A stretch of DNA of 64,000 bases, from positions 1 through 64,000 of the forward strand of contig CAUYUJ010004582.1 in the NCBI GenBank assembly GCA_963575745.1, in the 5' to 3' direction. Position numbers and translations under genes: made by a program. The first letter of the stretch is position 1. Each line of letters opens with the position of its first letter. The DNA is from Prorocentrum cordatum. Taxonomy: Eukaryota > Sar > Dinophyceae > Prorocentrales > Prorocentraceae. The notes under the pieces were generated by a model. The model saw nothing but the letters and a program-made list of their open reading frames with translations. It ran no database searches and was not told the origin of the DNA. This document shows, one piece after another, positions 35,166 to 43,764 of this stretch.

Positions 35166-35772
35166 GCGCATGTTGCAGCGCGCAATAACGCCAGCGCACG
35201 CCATGCGCAAGCCGTTGCTTTCAGCGCGCGAGCAGACGTGCCAGCGATCTTGAGGGCGCGAGGCGTTGCGACTTGTCCTCACGTGCGCGATGGCGCTTTC
35301 GATCGGCGGGCAGGCGTTGCAGCTGCCGTCTGTGTCGGGAGGCCGCGAGGCCGCGGAACAGCTGTTTACGCTTTTGTGCAACGCGTTCCGGTTGGACCCC
35401 AAGGTGGCCACCCACTTGGTGTCAGTCGCGGGCCTCGAGAGCATGGCTGATTTCACACACTTCTTCACGTCGGAGCAGGAAGTCGAAACCAAGGTAATCG
35501 AAAAGATCGAGGGCCTTTCTTTCCCAGGGATTCAAGCGTCGCGGCTGCGCCAGGCCTGGACCGCGGCGAGGCAGGCCGAAACGATCTCCGACACGCGGAA
35601 GAAGCGTGGCGTCGAGGATGATGACCTCGATGCGCTCCTGCCCAACAGTGACCTGAAAGACATCCGCGCCAAGTTTTACGCGAGGTATCGCCTGGGGTTC
35701 GGGGTCAAGACTGAGCCGTGCGATCACTTGGTGAGCAGAATCTCAAAGGAGCTGTCGCGGCGTTTGCTGCAG

Positions 35773-35836
35773 GCACGCGTTGGCGTTGTGCGCGCTGCGC
35801 GCGTCTCCGCGCGGTCGTTCGCGCGCGCGTCCGCAG
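35773..35836 (+). other. Putative intron, 64 nt (gag 1, inner)
   Basis: GCACGCGTTGG...CGCGTCCGCAG between CTGCAG and GTGCATTC. Its removal moves reading into the frame VHSVFRVKTLTHQLTMTRK, which is far more protein-like than the unspliced frame. Same position in the outer copy (42697-42760). Confidence 0.6.
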
Positions 35837-36026
35837 GTGCATTCGGTTTTCCGCGTGAAGACGTTGACGCATCAGCTGACCATGACGAGGAAGCGGCAGC
35901 GCATTGCGGAGGGGCTAGTCCTCGTCACAGGGGAGCAAGCGAACGAATTCGACACGGAACCGCGCAGAGACGTGGCAACGTATGTCAATTTGCATCACAC
36001 ACTGATGCTGGCGTACGCGCGTGCAG

Positions 36027-36085
36027 GCGCAACAGCGCGCTGTGCATCGCGACGCTGGCGTTTCCAGCGCGCGCGGCGCGTGCAG
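36027..36085 (+). other. Putative intron, 59 nt (gag 2, inner)
   Basis: GCGCAACAGCG...GCGGCGCGTGCAG, flanked on both sides by CGTGCAG|GC. Its removal joins LMLAYARAG to VVQLDPQPAEPEAMDR. Outer equivalent is 42951-43009. Confidence 0.6.
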
Positions 36086-36926
36086 GCGTCGTCCAGTTGG
36101 ATCCGCAGCCAGCGGAACCAGAGGCAATGGATCGCGACAGCACGGATTACGTCGAGGCGCGAACGCGGTGCATCGCGCGCGGCAACCGGCGGTCCGTCGC
36201 GCGTCAGGTGCCGCTGGATGTCGTGCTCGCCTACCACAGGAGGCTCGCACAGTGTGCCACCATCCTTCCCCCGAGTCAGGCCCTCCAGTGGCTGCAACAG
36301 CGGGATGAGGAGGAGCGACAGCAGTGGGTTGACAGGCGCGCCGCGATCCGCGAGCTGCGAGGGGCTAGTGTCGCGAACGTTCCACCGGCGTGCAGGCATC
36401 GCCGCACGTCCATGTCGCTGGGAAAGATCATCAAGGATGTCTTCGAAAGGAGGGAGCACATGTGGGAGATCCCCGCACGCGGCTTCGCACCAGCCCCCGA
36501 CGCGCGGCCTGCCGCGGACTTCGCGCGCGGGCCCCGCGGGGCGCCCCGCCGCCACCTGCGGCGCAGCAGGGAGGCGGGGGTGCAGGGCGCGGGCAGCGCA
36601 ACCCCAAGGGCGCGCAGAAGGGATCGAGCACCGGTTTGGCGACCCACCTCAAGAACGGAAAGGAGCTGTGCAAGAATTTCAATCGGGGGTCGTGCCCGGA
36701 GCCCTGCCCGAAGAATCTGGAGCACGCATGCTCCATGATCGTGAGCAAGAGCGGCCGCGTCTGCGGCATGAGGAATCACTGCGCCGCCGTGTGCCGCAAG
36801 GCGCCGATCCCGGAGCAGGGCGCGTTGTCGCAGTATTGAAGGGGCCCCGCCAGGGCGGAGGACAGCGCCGAGGCAGGGGGGCACGTTGCCTGTCCAGCGG
36901 AGCACGGCTTCTTTGCGCCAGCGCAG

Positions 36927-36986
36927 GCGGGCGCACCCAGCGCCCAGCCAGGTTTCCGCGCGCAGCAAGCGCGCGTTCTCGGCCAG
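36927..36986 (+). other. Putative introner-like intron, 60 nt (pol leader 1, inner)
   Basis: Starts GCGGGCGCACCCAGCGCC, the same start as inserts in the YR tail, and ends CGTTCTCGGCCAG. Multiple of 3; called by sequence similarity. Confidence 0.4.
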
Positions 36987-37040
36987 GCGCAATCAGCGCA
37001 GTCATCGGGCGAGCAGGAGTCCGATGTGTCGGCACCGCAG

Positions 37041-37094
37041 GCGCGAGCGCATCAGCGCGGGGCGCCGAGCGACGGCGCGTCTTCGTTTGCGCAG
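37041..37094 (+). other. Putative introner-like intron, 54 nt (pol leader 2, inner)
   Basis: Starts GCGCGAGCGCATCAGCGC after CCGCAG and ends CTTCGTTTGCGCAG. Multiple of 3; called by resemblance and CAG|GC flanks. Confidence 0.35.
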
Positions 37095-39514
37095 GCGCCG
37101 CGGGTATCGAGGCACTTCCCCGTGATGTGGTCGCAGCGCCAATTGCGGCAGTGCGTCGTCAGCATGTTCCCCAGGGAATGGCTGAGCAGTTTTGTTTTTC
37201 CGTCATTGGAAGATCTAGTCAATCAGTCGCCGTTCATTTCGCAAAGTGGCTAGACGAGCGCAGCATCGCTGGACCAGTTGGCAGCGCGGCAGGCCAGGGC
37301 ACGTCTGCCATGCTGGAAGCCGCGGCGGGGCGACAGGCCGGGGCGCTCTCGGCCAAGCACGCGTTGCCGCCTCTCCTGGGCCACAGCCGGGATGAGGAAG
37401 AGCATTTCCGCGCCGCGGTTGATTTCGCGAAGCGGGGGAAGTTACCGTTCGATGAGGACGTTGCTGCTCCGCATGACTTGAAATTTGCGGCGGAGTCCAC
37501 CGCCGCAGAGCTGCGCGACTTGAGGGAGTTTCGGTTGCGCAGCATGCACGCGCTGCAAGAGCTTAGTCGCCGGTGCAAGCCCCTCACGGCGGAGCTCTTG
37601 AAGTGGCAGAGTCCGACTGTGCGCGCCGTGGCGGGGCATATTCACGCCGGACTCATTGCCGTGCTGGTGGTGCTCGCGCGGTGGCCAGACCAAAAGCTGG
37701 CGTTGCGCTTTGTCACCGGCTTTGGCATCACTGGCGTAATGGAGAATACGGGTGCTTTTGAACCATCCGAGTATGAAGCTCCCATGCCCGTGCACTCGCT
37801 GCTTGGAGAGTCCAAAGTCTTGCTGGCGGAACTGGATCGCCAGCGCGCGAGTGAGGAGGGCCAATTTCTCTGGGATAGCTGCGAGGAAGAGTGCAAGAAA
37901 GGCTGGGCGGCACCGCTGCGAAGCAAGTCGGACATTGATGCGGAGTTCGGCGCGGGGCAGTGGGCGCCGATTCCTGCGTTTTGCCATATTCAGCCTTCTG
38001 GAAAAAGGAGGAGAATCGACGACGGGCGTCGGGGTAGGCAGAACGGAGCGACGGCATTTTGTGAGCGGCAAAGAATGTGTACGCCATTCCAGCCTGTCAT
38101 CGATGCGAGGGTGGTCCGGCAAGCGTGTGCGGACGCTGGTGCCGACGTGGCCCGCGAGAGGCTCGTGTCGGGGGGCGAAGATTTGCCGTCGGCCTATCGC
38201 TCAGTCCCAGTGCACCCAGATCACTTGCGCTTGAACGTCGTGGCGGTCCGCGATCCTGTCACGGGAGAATGGAGGTTCCAGGTGGCGTGGGCGTTGCTTT
38301 TCGGTTTCTCCGCGTCAGTCATGCAGTTCGCGCGATGGGGAGGATTCCTGCAGGCAGTGCAGCGCCGCGTGTTGTCGCTTTTGCTTGCCATGTATGTGGA
38401 CGACGCGAATATTACTGATTTTGAATCAGCTGGGGGCGCTGGTCAGGAGGCCGCACAGTGCCTTTGCGCGGAGTTGGGCACGCCTGTGGCTCCCTCGAAG
38501 ACGAGGAGGATGAGCCCGTCCGGCGATTTTCTGGGCGTCGTGCACACCTTCGGCCCTTCGCTGGACTCGAATGTCATATCTTTCAGGGCGCGCGACACTC
38601 TCGTCGAAAAGGCGAAGACGTTCATTGCGGCGAGGCGCAGCGAGGGCAGGCTCACGCCCGGAGACGCCAGCAAGTTGAGAGGCCTCCTCAACTTCATCGC
38701 CAGAGCGGCGTGGCACGGCGTGGGCAAAGCAGGCATGGGGGCTCTGAGGCAACGGCAGTACACAGATCAGCCGCCTTGGACCCTGAGCAACTGCCTGGTG
38801 CGCGCCCTCGATTTCTTTTATATAATTCTGCAAGACATGCCGAGCCGCGTGGCCGAGATCGCGCCGAGAAGCGAGCCTTTGATTCTCATTGCTTCTGACG
38901 CGCGCGCTGACAATGACGCGTGGCCGACAGGGGGGTACGTGTTGTTAGATTGCGCCGACGGCTATCGGCAAGCTGGCTTCTGCGTTTTTGACGGGGCTCT
39001 GCTGGGCATGTGGGGCTACTGTGAGGAGCGCTTGAGGCAGGGCGGCCAGCCCATCGCGCTGTGTGAGGGCGCGATGCCGCCCATCATCTACCAGCGCCAC
39101 GCTAAGCGGCTGGCAAACCGCCGCGTGCTGTATTTCATAGACAATACCAGCTCTCTGCATTCGTACGTCAAGGGCTGCGCGGTGCCGGCCGCGCTGGATC
39201 GGTCGATTGCTTTCACTAATTTCTTGGCGAGCCGCCGTTCGATCACCACGTGGTGGGAATTCACGCCTTCGGGGACCAATTGGTCGGACGGGATTTCGAG
39301 GCAGCTAGGAAGTGACGCGTTTGTGAGGCGACATCGATTTCCAGCAAAGCGAATCGGCGTGGACAGTCGTATTTGGACGGGCAGCTTGGAGAGCGCATGG
39401 CGCTTCGCCCGCGGGTAGCCCCCACGTGTGGCTGCGACGCGCCGTTATACATTGTGTTGCTCGGTAAGTGAACAGCGTTGGGTGAGCGAGCGGGGCGTGG
39501 GGGTGAGCAGCGTT

Positions 39515-39736
39515 GGGGGGATCGGCCAGAGGGATGCATCGCCCCTCGGTCGGTCGGCCTCCCGTCAAGGGGATGCATCCCTCCTTGGGGGAGAGCGGCT
39601 CCAGCCGCCCCAATGTTGTTCCCTATGGAAACCCGCTCTCTCTCACCTTAAACCTTACGTTCACTCCAACCAGCAAAAAACAATGCTTTTGGTCCCTCGG
39701 ACCCAGTCTAGTAGCTAAGGTGGGCGCGTAGATTAT
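39515..39736 (+). repeat. YR-A inner B1 repeat
   Basis: From a G run and GATCGGCCAGAGGG to GCGTAGATTAT, near-identical to B2 at 40106-40330. It lies 3' of the RT-RNase H stop and directly abuts A2. Confidence 0.85.
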
Positions 39737-39948
39737 GGGTGCACTTTAGGCCCGGGCAGGCATGGGTGAGTGCTTCATAATGTACGCGCGCGGACACCTT
39801 GGAAACGTCGCCCGCGCATGCAGCTCGGGGCGCAGGGGCGAAGAGAGGGGGGGGGCGCCCCCCCCCTTCGCTGCCCGCGCCGAGGGGCTGCGAGGAAGGG
39901 GGGGCGACGGGCCGCGGTGGCCGCGCTCACCTTGCGATTTGATTTTTC
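39737..39948 (+). repeat. YR-A inner A2 repeat
   Basis: Near-identical copy of A1, ending GATTTGATTTTTC and followed by CCACCCTCCCGCCCTGGG, a motif also found after A2 in YR-B. Confidence 0.9.
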
Positions 39949-40105
39949 CCACCCTCCCGCCCTGGGTTTGCATTCAGCAAGCTGGGGGGGGGCCAAGAGG
40001 GTAAGCGAAGCGACGAAGCCTCGAGCGCGACACTTCGCGCATGAGGGATGCATCTCCCCTCCGTGGTTGGTCGCGCATGAGGGAGGCATTTCCCCTCTGT
40101 TACAA

Positions 40106-40330
40106 GGGGGGGGATCGGCCAGAGGGATGCATCGCCCCTCGGTCGGTCGGCCTCCCGTCAAGGGGATGCATCCCTCCTTGGGGGAGAGCGGCTCCAGCCG
40201 CCCCAATGTTGTTCCCTATGGAAACCCGCTCTCTCTCACCTTAAACCTTACGTTCACTCCAACCAGCAAAAAAACAATGCTTTTGGTCCCTCGGACCCAG
40301 TCTAGTAGCTAAGGTGGGCGCGTAGATTAT
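40106..40330 (+). repeat. YR-A inner B2 terminal repeat
   Basis: Near-identical to B1. The linker before it (39949-40105) and B2 itself hold diverged subrepeats of the type GAGGGATGCATC-CCCCTC. Confidence 0.85.
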
Positions 40331-41884
40331 GAGCAGCAGGGTTTCGTCCGTCTGTACATGCACGAAGTGTTTCACGAGGCCGTGGCCAGCTTGCCAGCCC
40401 CCCTGCGATTCGAAGGGGTCAAAGCTTGGTGGGATACGCCAGCCGCGCAGGAGGTCGCAGCGGGCGCGCGGCGCCGCGCGATGCAGCTGCTGGCGGCGCA
40501 GGGCGCGCCCGAGCCCGCGAAGTTTCTGCCGCCGGCGGTAAAGAAAGAGCTGGCGCGCCGGCGGTTTGGCGCGTTCACCGCGTCCAATTACGGGGAGCAG
40601 AGCGCAGCGCTGAGGCGACAGTTCCGCAGCCGGGGCCGCCGCGCTGCCCAGCCGCCGCAGCGGCCGCGGCGGGCGCAGCGCCTGCGCGGGATCGCTGGTA
40701 AACGCGCGCTAGAGGAAGGCGAGATCGGCAGCGATGAGGAAAGAGACAGCCAGTCATCCGCAGCGTTGCCCGTCGAGCGGGCAAAGCCGGCAGCACAGCC
40801 GAGTGCCGGGGAGCTTGCGGGAGCAGCGGCGCCAGCGGTTGGAGCTGCCCCTGCGGCAGCAGCAGCGCAGGCGCAGGCAGCGCCAACGTCACCCCTTGGG
40901 GGCGATGTTGTTGCAGCAGCAGCGCAGGCGGGCGCATGCGGCGCCAGGGGCTTTGTAATTCGCGCGGAGCGTTTCTTTGCCGCGCAGGCGCAGGCAGCGT
41001 CACCGTCGCGGGCGTATGTGCAGGCAGCTGCAGCAGCAGCGCGAGCGCATGCAGCGCCAACGTCAGCCCTTGGGGGCGACGTTGTTGCAGCAGCATCAGC
41101 GCAGGCGGGCGCACGCAGCGCCAGGGGTCGTCGTGCGCGGAGCGCTTCTTTACCGCGCAGGCGCAGGCAGCGTCACCGTCGCGGGCGTATGTGCAGCCCG
41201 CTGCAGCAACAACAGCGGTGCAGGCGCACGCAGCGCCGGGGGGGAGCGTAATGTGCGCATGTGCAGCGCCGCCGTTTCGTTCAGGCGCACTCCGCGCCAT
41301 CATCGGCCGTGGGAGACACGGTAGCGGGCGCCCCGCAGGCCGGCGCAAATAGCGCCCGAAGCCGCGTCATGCGAGCAAAGCGTTCGGTCGCTGTGCAGGC
41401 GCACCCAGCGCCACCGTCGCAGCCAGCCAGACTGAACCCCGCATCAGCAGCGGTCTTCTCGCCAGCGCCGTTGCATGGCGAGCGCGCGCGTCGCTTGTGC
41501 GCTTTGCCCAAGGTTTGCGACGGGGCAGCGATCGGCATTCCCGCCGAGCTAGGCTGGATTGTCACGAATGAGCGTCATCACGTCGCCATTGAAGTCAGCG
41601 GCTCTCCGCATATCAGATCACGCAAGCGACGAAAGGCGGAGAAGATTTCTGTCTTAGTCAACGGGAAGCAGCTGACGAACGCGTGCGACGTCACGTTGGC
41701 TTCCCCCACGTGGGTCGGAAGATTGACCGACGGTGATCTGGTATGCCGCAGGTGCCAGAATCGCGCGGCGTTCCTGGCCCGAGCAGCCCATGAGCTGGAA
41801 CATGCGGCGTGCCAGCCGTCGGTACTGGCGGCCCGGGATGCCGTGCTTGCGATAGCCGCGCGGGCGCAGGGCCGTACGCACTAG
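40331..41884 (+). pseudogene. YR-A outer recombinase gene, displaced 3' part
   Basis: Continuation of the outer YR gene beyond the nested insertion, starting at GAGCAGCAGGG, the codons just after the catalytic Tyr region. It encodes the helical tail (EVFHEAVASLPAPL), the Ala/Gln-rich linker with intron-like inserts, and the unknown last domain with IPAELGWIVTNERHH. One extra T at 41875 relative to the inner copy brings a stop at 41882-41884. Without the upstream catalytic part this fragment cannot encode a recombinase. Confidence 0.8.
40928..41398 (+). other. Four putative introner-like introns in outer YR tail
   Basis: Equivalents of the inner inserts at 40928-40987, 41105-41160, 41224-41284 and 41339-41398. 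The positions, lengths and CAG|GC boundaries are the same as in the inner copy. Confidence 0.45.
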
Positions 41885-42213
41885 CATTGCAGCGCGGCCA
41901 TGTCCGCGCGGTCGCTTTTCGCGCGTATATTGCACCAGCGCGACCCACGCGAGCGGAAATCGTAGAGTTGTCGTGCGTGCGCGGGTGCTGCATCAGCAGC
42001 CTGCGCTGGGGCCGCGCAAGCGCAGTATGAGCGCACAAGCGGTGCGGCGTGGCCATGTCCGCGCATTTTGCTGCATCAGCAGTTTGTGAGCGCATGTTGC
42101 AGCGCGCAATAACGCCAGCGCACGCCATGCGCAAGCCGTTGCTTTCAGCGCGCGAGCAGACGTGCCAGCGATCTTGAGGGCGCGAGGCGTTGCGACTTGT
42201 CCTCACGTGCGCG

Positions 42214-43764
42214 ATGGCGCTTTCGATCGGCGGGCAGGCGTTGCAGCTGCCGTCTGTGTCGGGAGGCCGCGAGGCCGCGGAACAGCTGTTTACGCTTTTG
42301 TGCAACGCGTTCCGGTTGGACCCCAAGGTGGCCACCCACTTGGTGTCAGTCGCGGGCCTCGAGAGCATGGCTGATTTCACACACTTCTTCACGTCGGAGC
42401 AGGAAGTCGAAACCAAGGTAATCGAAAAGATCGAGGGCCTTTCTTTCCCAGGGATTCAAGCGTCGCGGCTGCGCCAGGCCTGGACCGCGGCGAGGCAGGC
42501 CGAAACGATCTCCGACACGCGGAAGAAGCGTGGCGTCGAGGATGATGACCTCGATGCGCTCCTGCCCAACAGTGACCTGAAAGACATCCGCGCCAAGTTT
42601 TACGCGAGGTATCGCCTGGGGTTCGGGGTCAAGACTGAGCCGTGCGATCACTTGGTGAGCAGAATCTCAAAGGAGCTGTCGCGGCGTTTGCTGCAGGCAC
42701 GCGTTGGCGTTGTGCGCGCTGCGCGCGTCTCCGCGCGGTCGTTCGCGCGCGCGTCCGCAGGTGCATTCGGTTTTCCGCGTGAAGACGTTGACGCATCAGC
42801 TGACCATGACGAGGAAGCGGCAGCGCATTGCGGAGGGGCTAGTCCTCGTCACAGGGGAGCAAGCGAACGAATTCGACACGGAACCGCGCAGAGACGTGGC
42901 AACGTATGTCAATTTGCATCACACACTGATGCTGGCGTACGCGCGTGCAGGCGCAACAGCGCGCTGTGCATCGCGACGCTGGCGTTTCCAGCGCGCGCGG
43001 CGCGTGCAGGCGTCGTCCAGTTGGATCCGCAGCCAGCGGAACCAGAGGCAATGGATCGCGACAGCACGGATTACGTCGAGGCGCGAACGCGGTGCATCGC
43101 GCGCGGCAACCGGCGGTCCGTCGCGCGTCAGGTGCCGCTGGATGTCGTGCTCGCCTACCACAGGAGGCTCGCACAGTGTGCCACCATCCTTCCCCCGAGT
43201 CAGGCCCTCCAGTGGCTGCAACAGCGGGATGAGGAGGAGCGACAGCAGTGGGTTGACAGGCGCGCCGCGATCCGCGAGCTGCGAGGGGCTAGTGTCGCGA
43301 ACGTTCCACCGGCGTGCAGGCATCGCCGCACGTCCATGTCGCTGGGAAAGATCATCAAGGATGTCTTCGAAAGGAGGGAGCACATGTGGGAGATCCCCGC
43401 ACGCGGCTTCGCACCAGCCCCCGACGCGCGGCCTGCCGCGGACTTCGCGCGCGGAGCCCCGCGGGGCGCCCCGCCGCCACCTGCGGCGCAGCAGGGAGGC
43501 GCGGGTGCAGGGCGCGGGCAGCGCAACCCCAAGGGCGCGCAGAAGGGATCGAGCACCGGTTTGGCGACCCACCTCAAGAACGGAAAGGAGCTGTGCAAGA
43601 ATTTCAATCGGGGGTCGTGCCCGGAGCCCTGCCCGAAGAATCTGGAGCACGCATGCTCCATGATCGTGAGCAAGAGCGGCCGCGTCTGCGGCATGAGGAA
43701 TCACTGCGCCGCCGTGTGCCGCAAGGCGCCGATCCCGGAGCAGGGCGCGTTGTCGCAGTATTGA
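42214..43764 (+). CDS. YR-A outer gag-like protein
   Basis: Start ATG 42214 (MALSIGGQALQL). Apparent exons are 42214-42696, 42761-42950 and 43010-43764, giving a protein of about 475 residues. The C-terminus is Gly/Pro/Ala-rich and then Cys/His-rich (LCKNFNRGSCPEPCP, HACSMIVSKS, VCGMRNHCAAVC), consistent with a zinc-binding nucleocapsid-like end. It keeps the base lost in the inner copy, so the whole frame is open. The TGA at 43762 is followed in the same frame by the pol reading frame without another stop. Gag assignment is inferred from position and the zinc-binding tail, not from family recognition. Confidence 0.65.
   Translation: MALSIGGQALQLPSVSGGREAAEQLFTLLCNAFRLDPKVATHLVSVAGLESMADFTHFFTSEQEVETKVIEKIEGLSFPGIQASRLRQAWTAARQAETISDTRKKRGVEDDDLDALLPNSDLKDIRAKFYARYRLGFGVKTEPCDHLVSRISKELSRRLLQARVGVVRAARVSARSFARASAGAFGFPREDVDASADHDEEAAAHCGGASPRHRGASERIRHGTAQRRGNVCQFASHTDAGVRACRRNSALCIATLAFPARAARAGVVQLDPQPAEPEAMDRDSTDYVEARTRCIARGNRRSVARQVPLDVVLAYHRRLAQCATILPPSQALQWLQQRDEEERQQWVDRRAAIRELRGASVANVPPACRHRRTSMSLGKIIKDVFERREHMWEIPARGFAPAPDARPAADFARGAPRGAPPPPAAQQGGAGAGRGQRNPKGAQKGSSTGLATHLKNGKELCKNFNRGSCPEPCPKNLEHACSMIVSKSGRVCGMRNHCAAVCRKAPIPEQGALSQY
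42697..43009 (+). other. Two putative introns in outer gag
   Basis: 42697-42760 (64 nt) and 42951-43009 (59 nt), identical in place and boundary to the inner copy. They change frame by +1 and +2, so together they return to the starting frame. Confidence 0.6.

Larger units (their letters stand above)
35290..36839 (+). pseudogene. YR-A inner gag-like protein, one-base deletion
   Basis: Start ATG 35290 (MALSIGGQALQLPSV). Apparent exons are 35290-35772, 35837-36026 and 36086-36839; the two removed stretches restore a sensible frame in both element copies. The N-terminal half is helical (GGREAAEQLFTLLCNAF onward). The C-terminus has a Cys/His-rich putative zinc-binding segment (LCKNFNRGSCPEPCP ... 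HACSMI ... CGMRNHC). Compared with the outer copy, one A is missing near 36531, which throws the Cys/His segment out of frame, so this copy is probably non-functional. Gag role is inferred from position between YR and RT and from the putative zinc-binding tail. Confidence 0.65.
36840..39418 (+). pseudogene. YR-A inner reverse transcriptase-RNase H, four-base deletion
   Basis: Relative to the outer copy, GTGG is missing after CCGTTC near 37233, so the N-terminal segment (RHFPVMWSQRQLRQC) and the polymerase are in different frames. The polymerase part is open: motif A region LPSAYRSVPVHPDHLRL, motif B LLFGFSASVMQFARW, motif C AMYVDDANI (about 38389-38415). RNase H follows: IASDARADND, CEGAMPP, FIDNTSSLHS, GTNWSDGISRQ. 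The stop is TAG at 39416. The RT with fused RNase H is DIRS-like. No methyltransferase domain is seen. Confidence 0.8.
31748..40330 (+). mobile_element. YR-A inner: same-family copy nested in the outer YR gene
   Basis: An 8583 bp element with the same layout as the outer copy and very high identity to it. It starts GGGTGCACTTTAGG and ends GTAGATTAT. It lies between CCAGACGT and GAGCAGCAGGG; the uninterrupted version of this site is in its own YR gene at 33399-33418. There is no target duplication. Its YR catalytic region is intact, but gag has lost one base (near 36531) and the RT ORF has lost four bases (near 37233). Confidence 0.9.

Noticed and set aside
35780-39418. A single 1212-codon ORF in inner YR-A
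   Set aside because: It is a chance chimera. It joins an exon of gag, an out-of-frame stretch, and the RT frame shifted by the 4 nt deletion. The outer copy shows the true frames.
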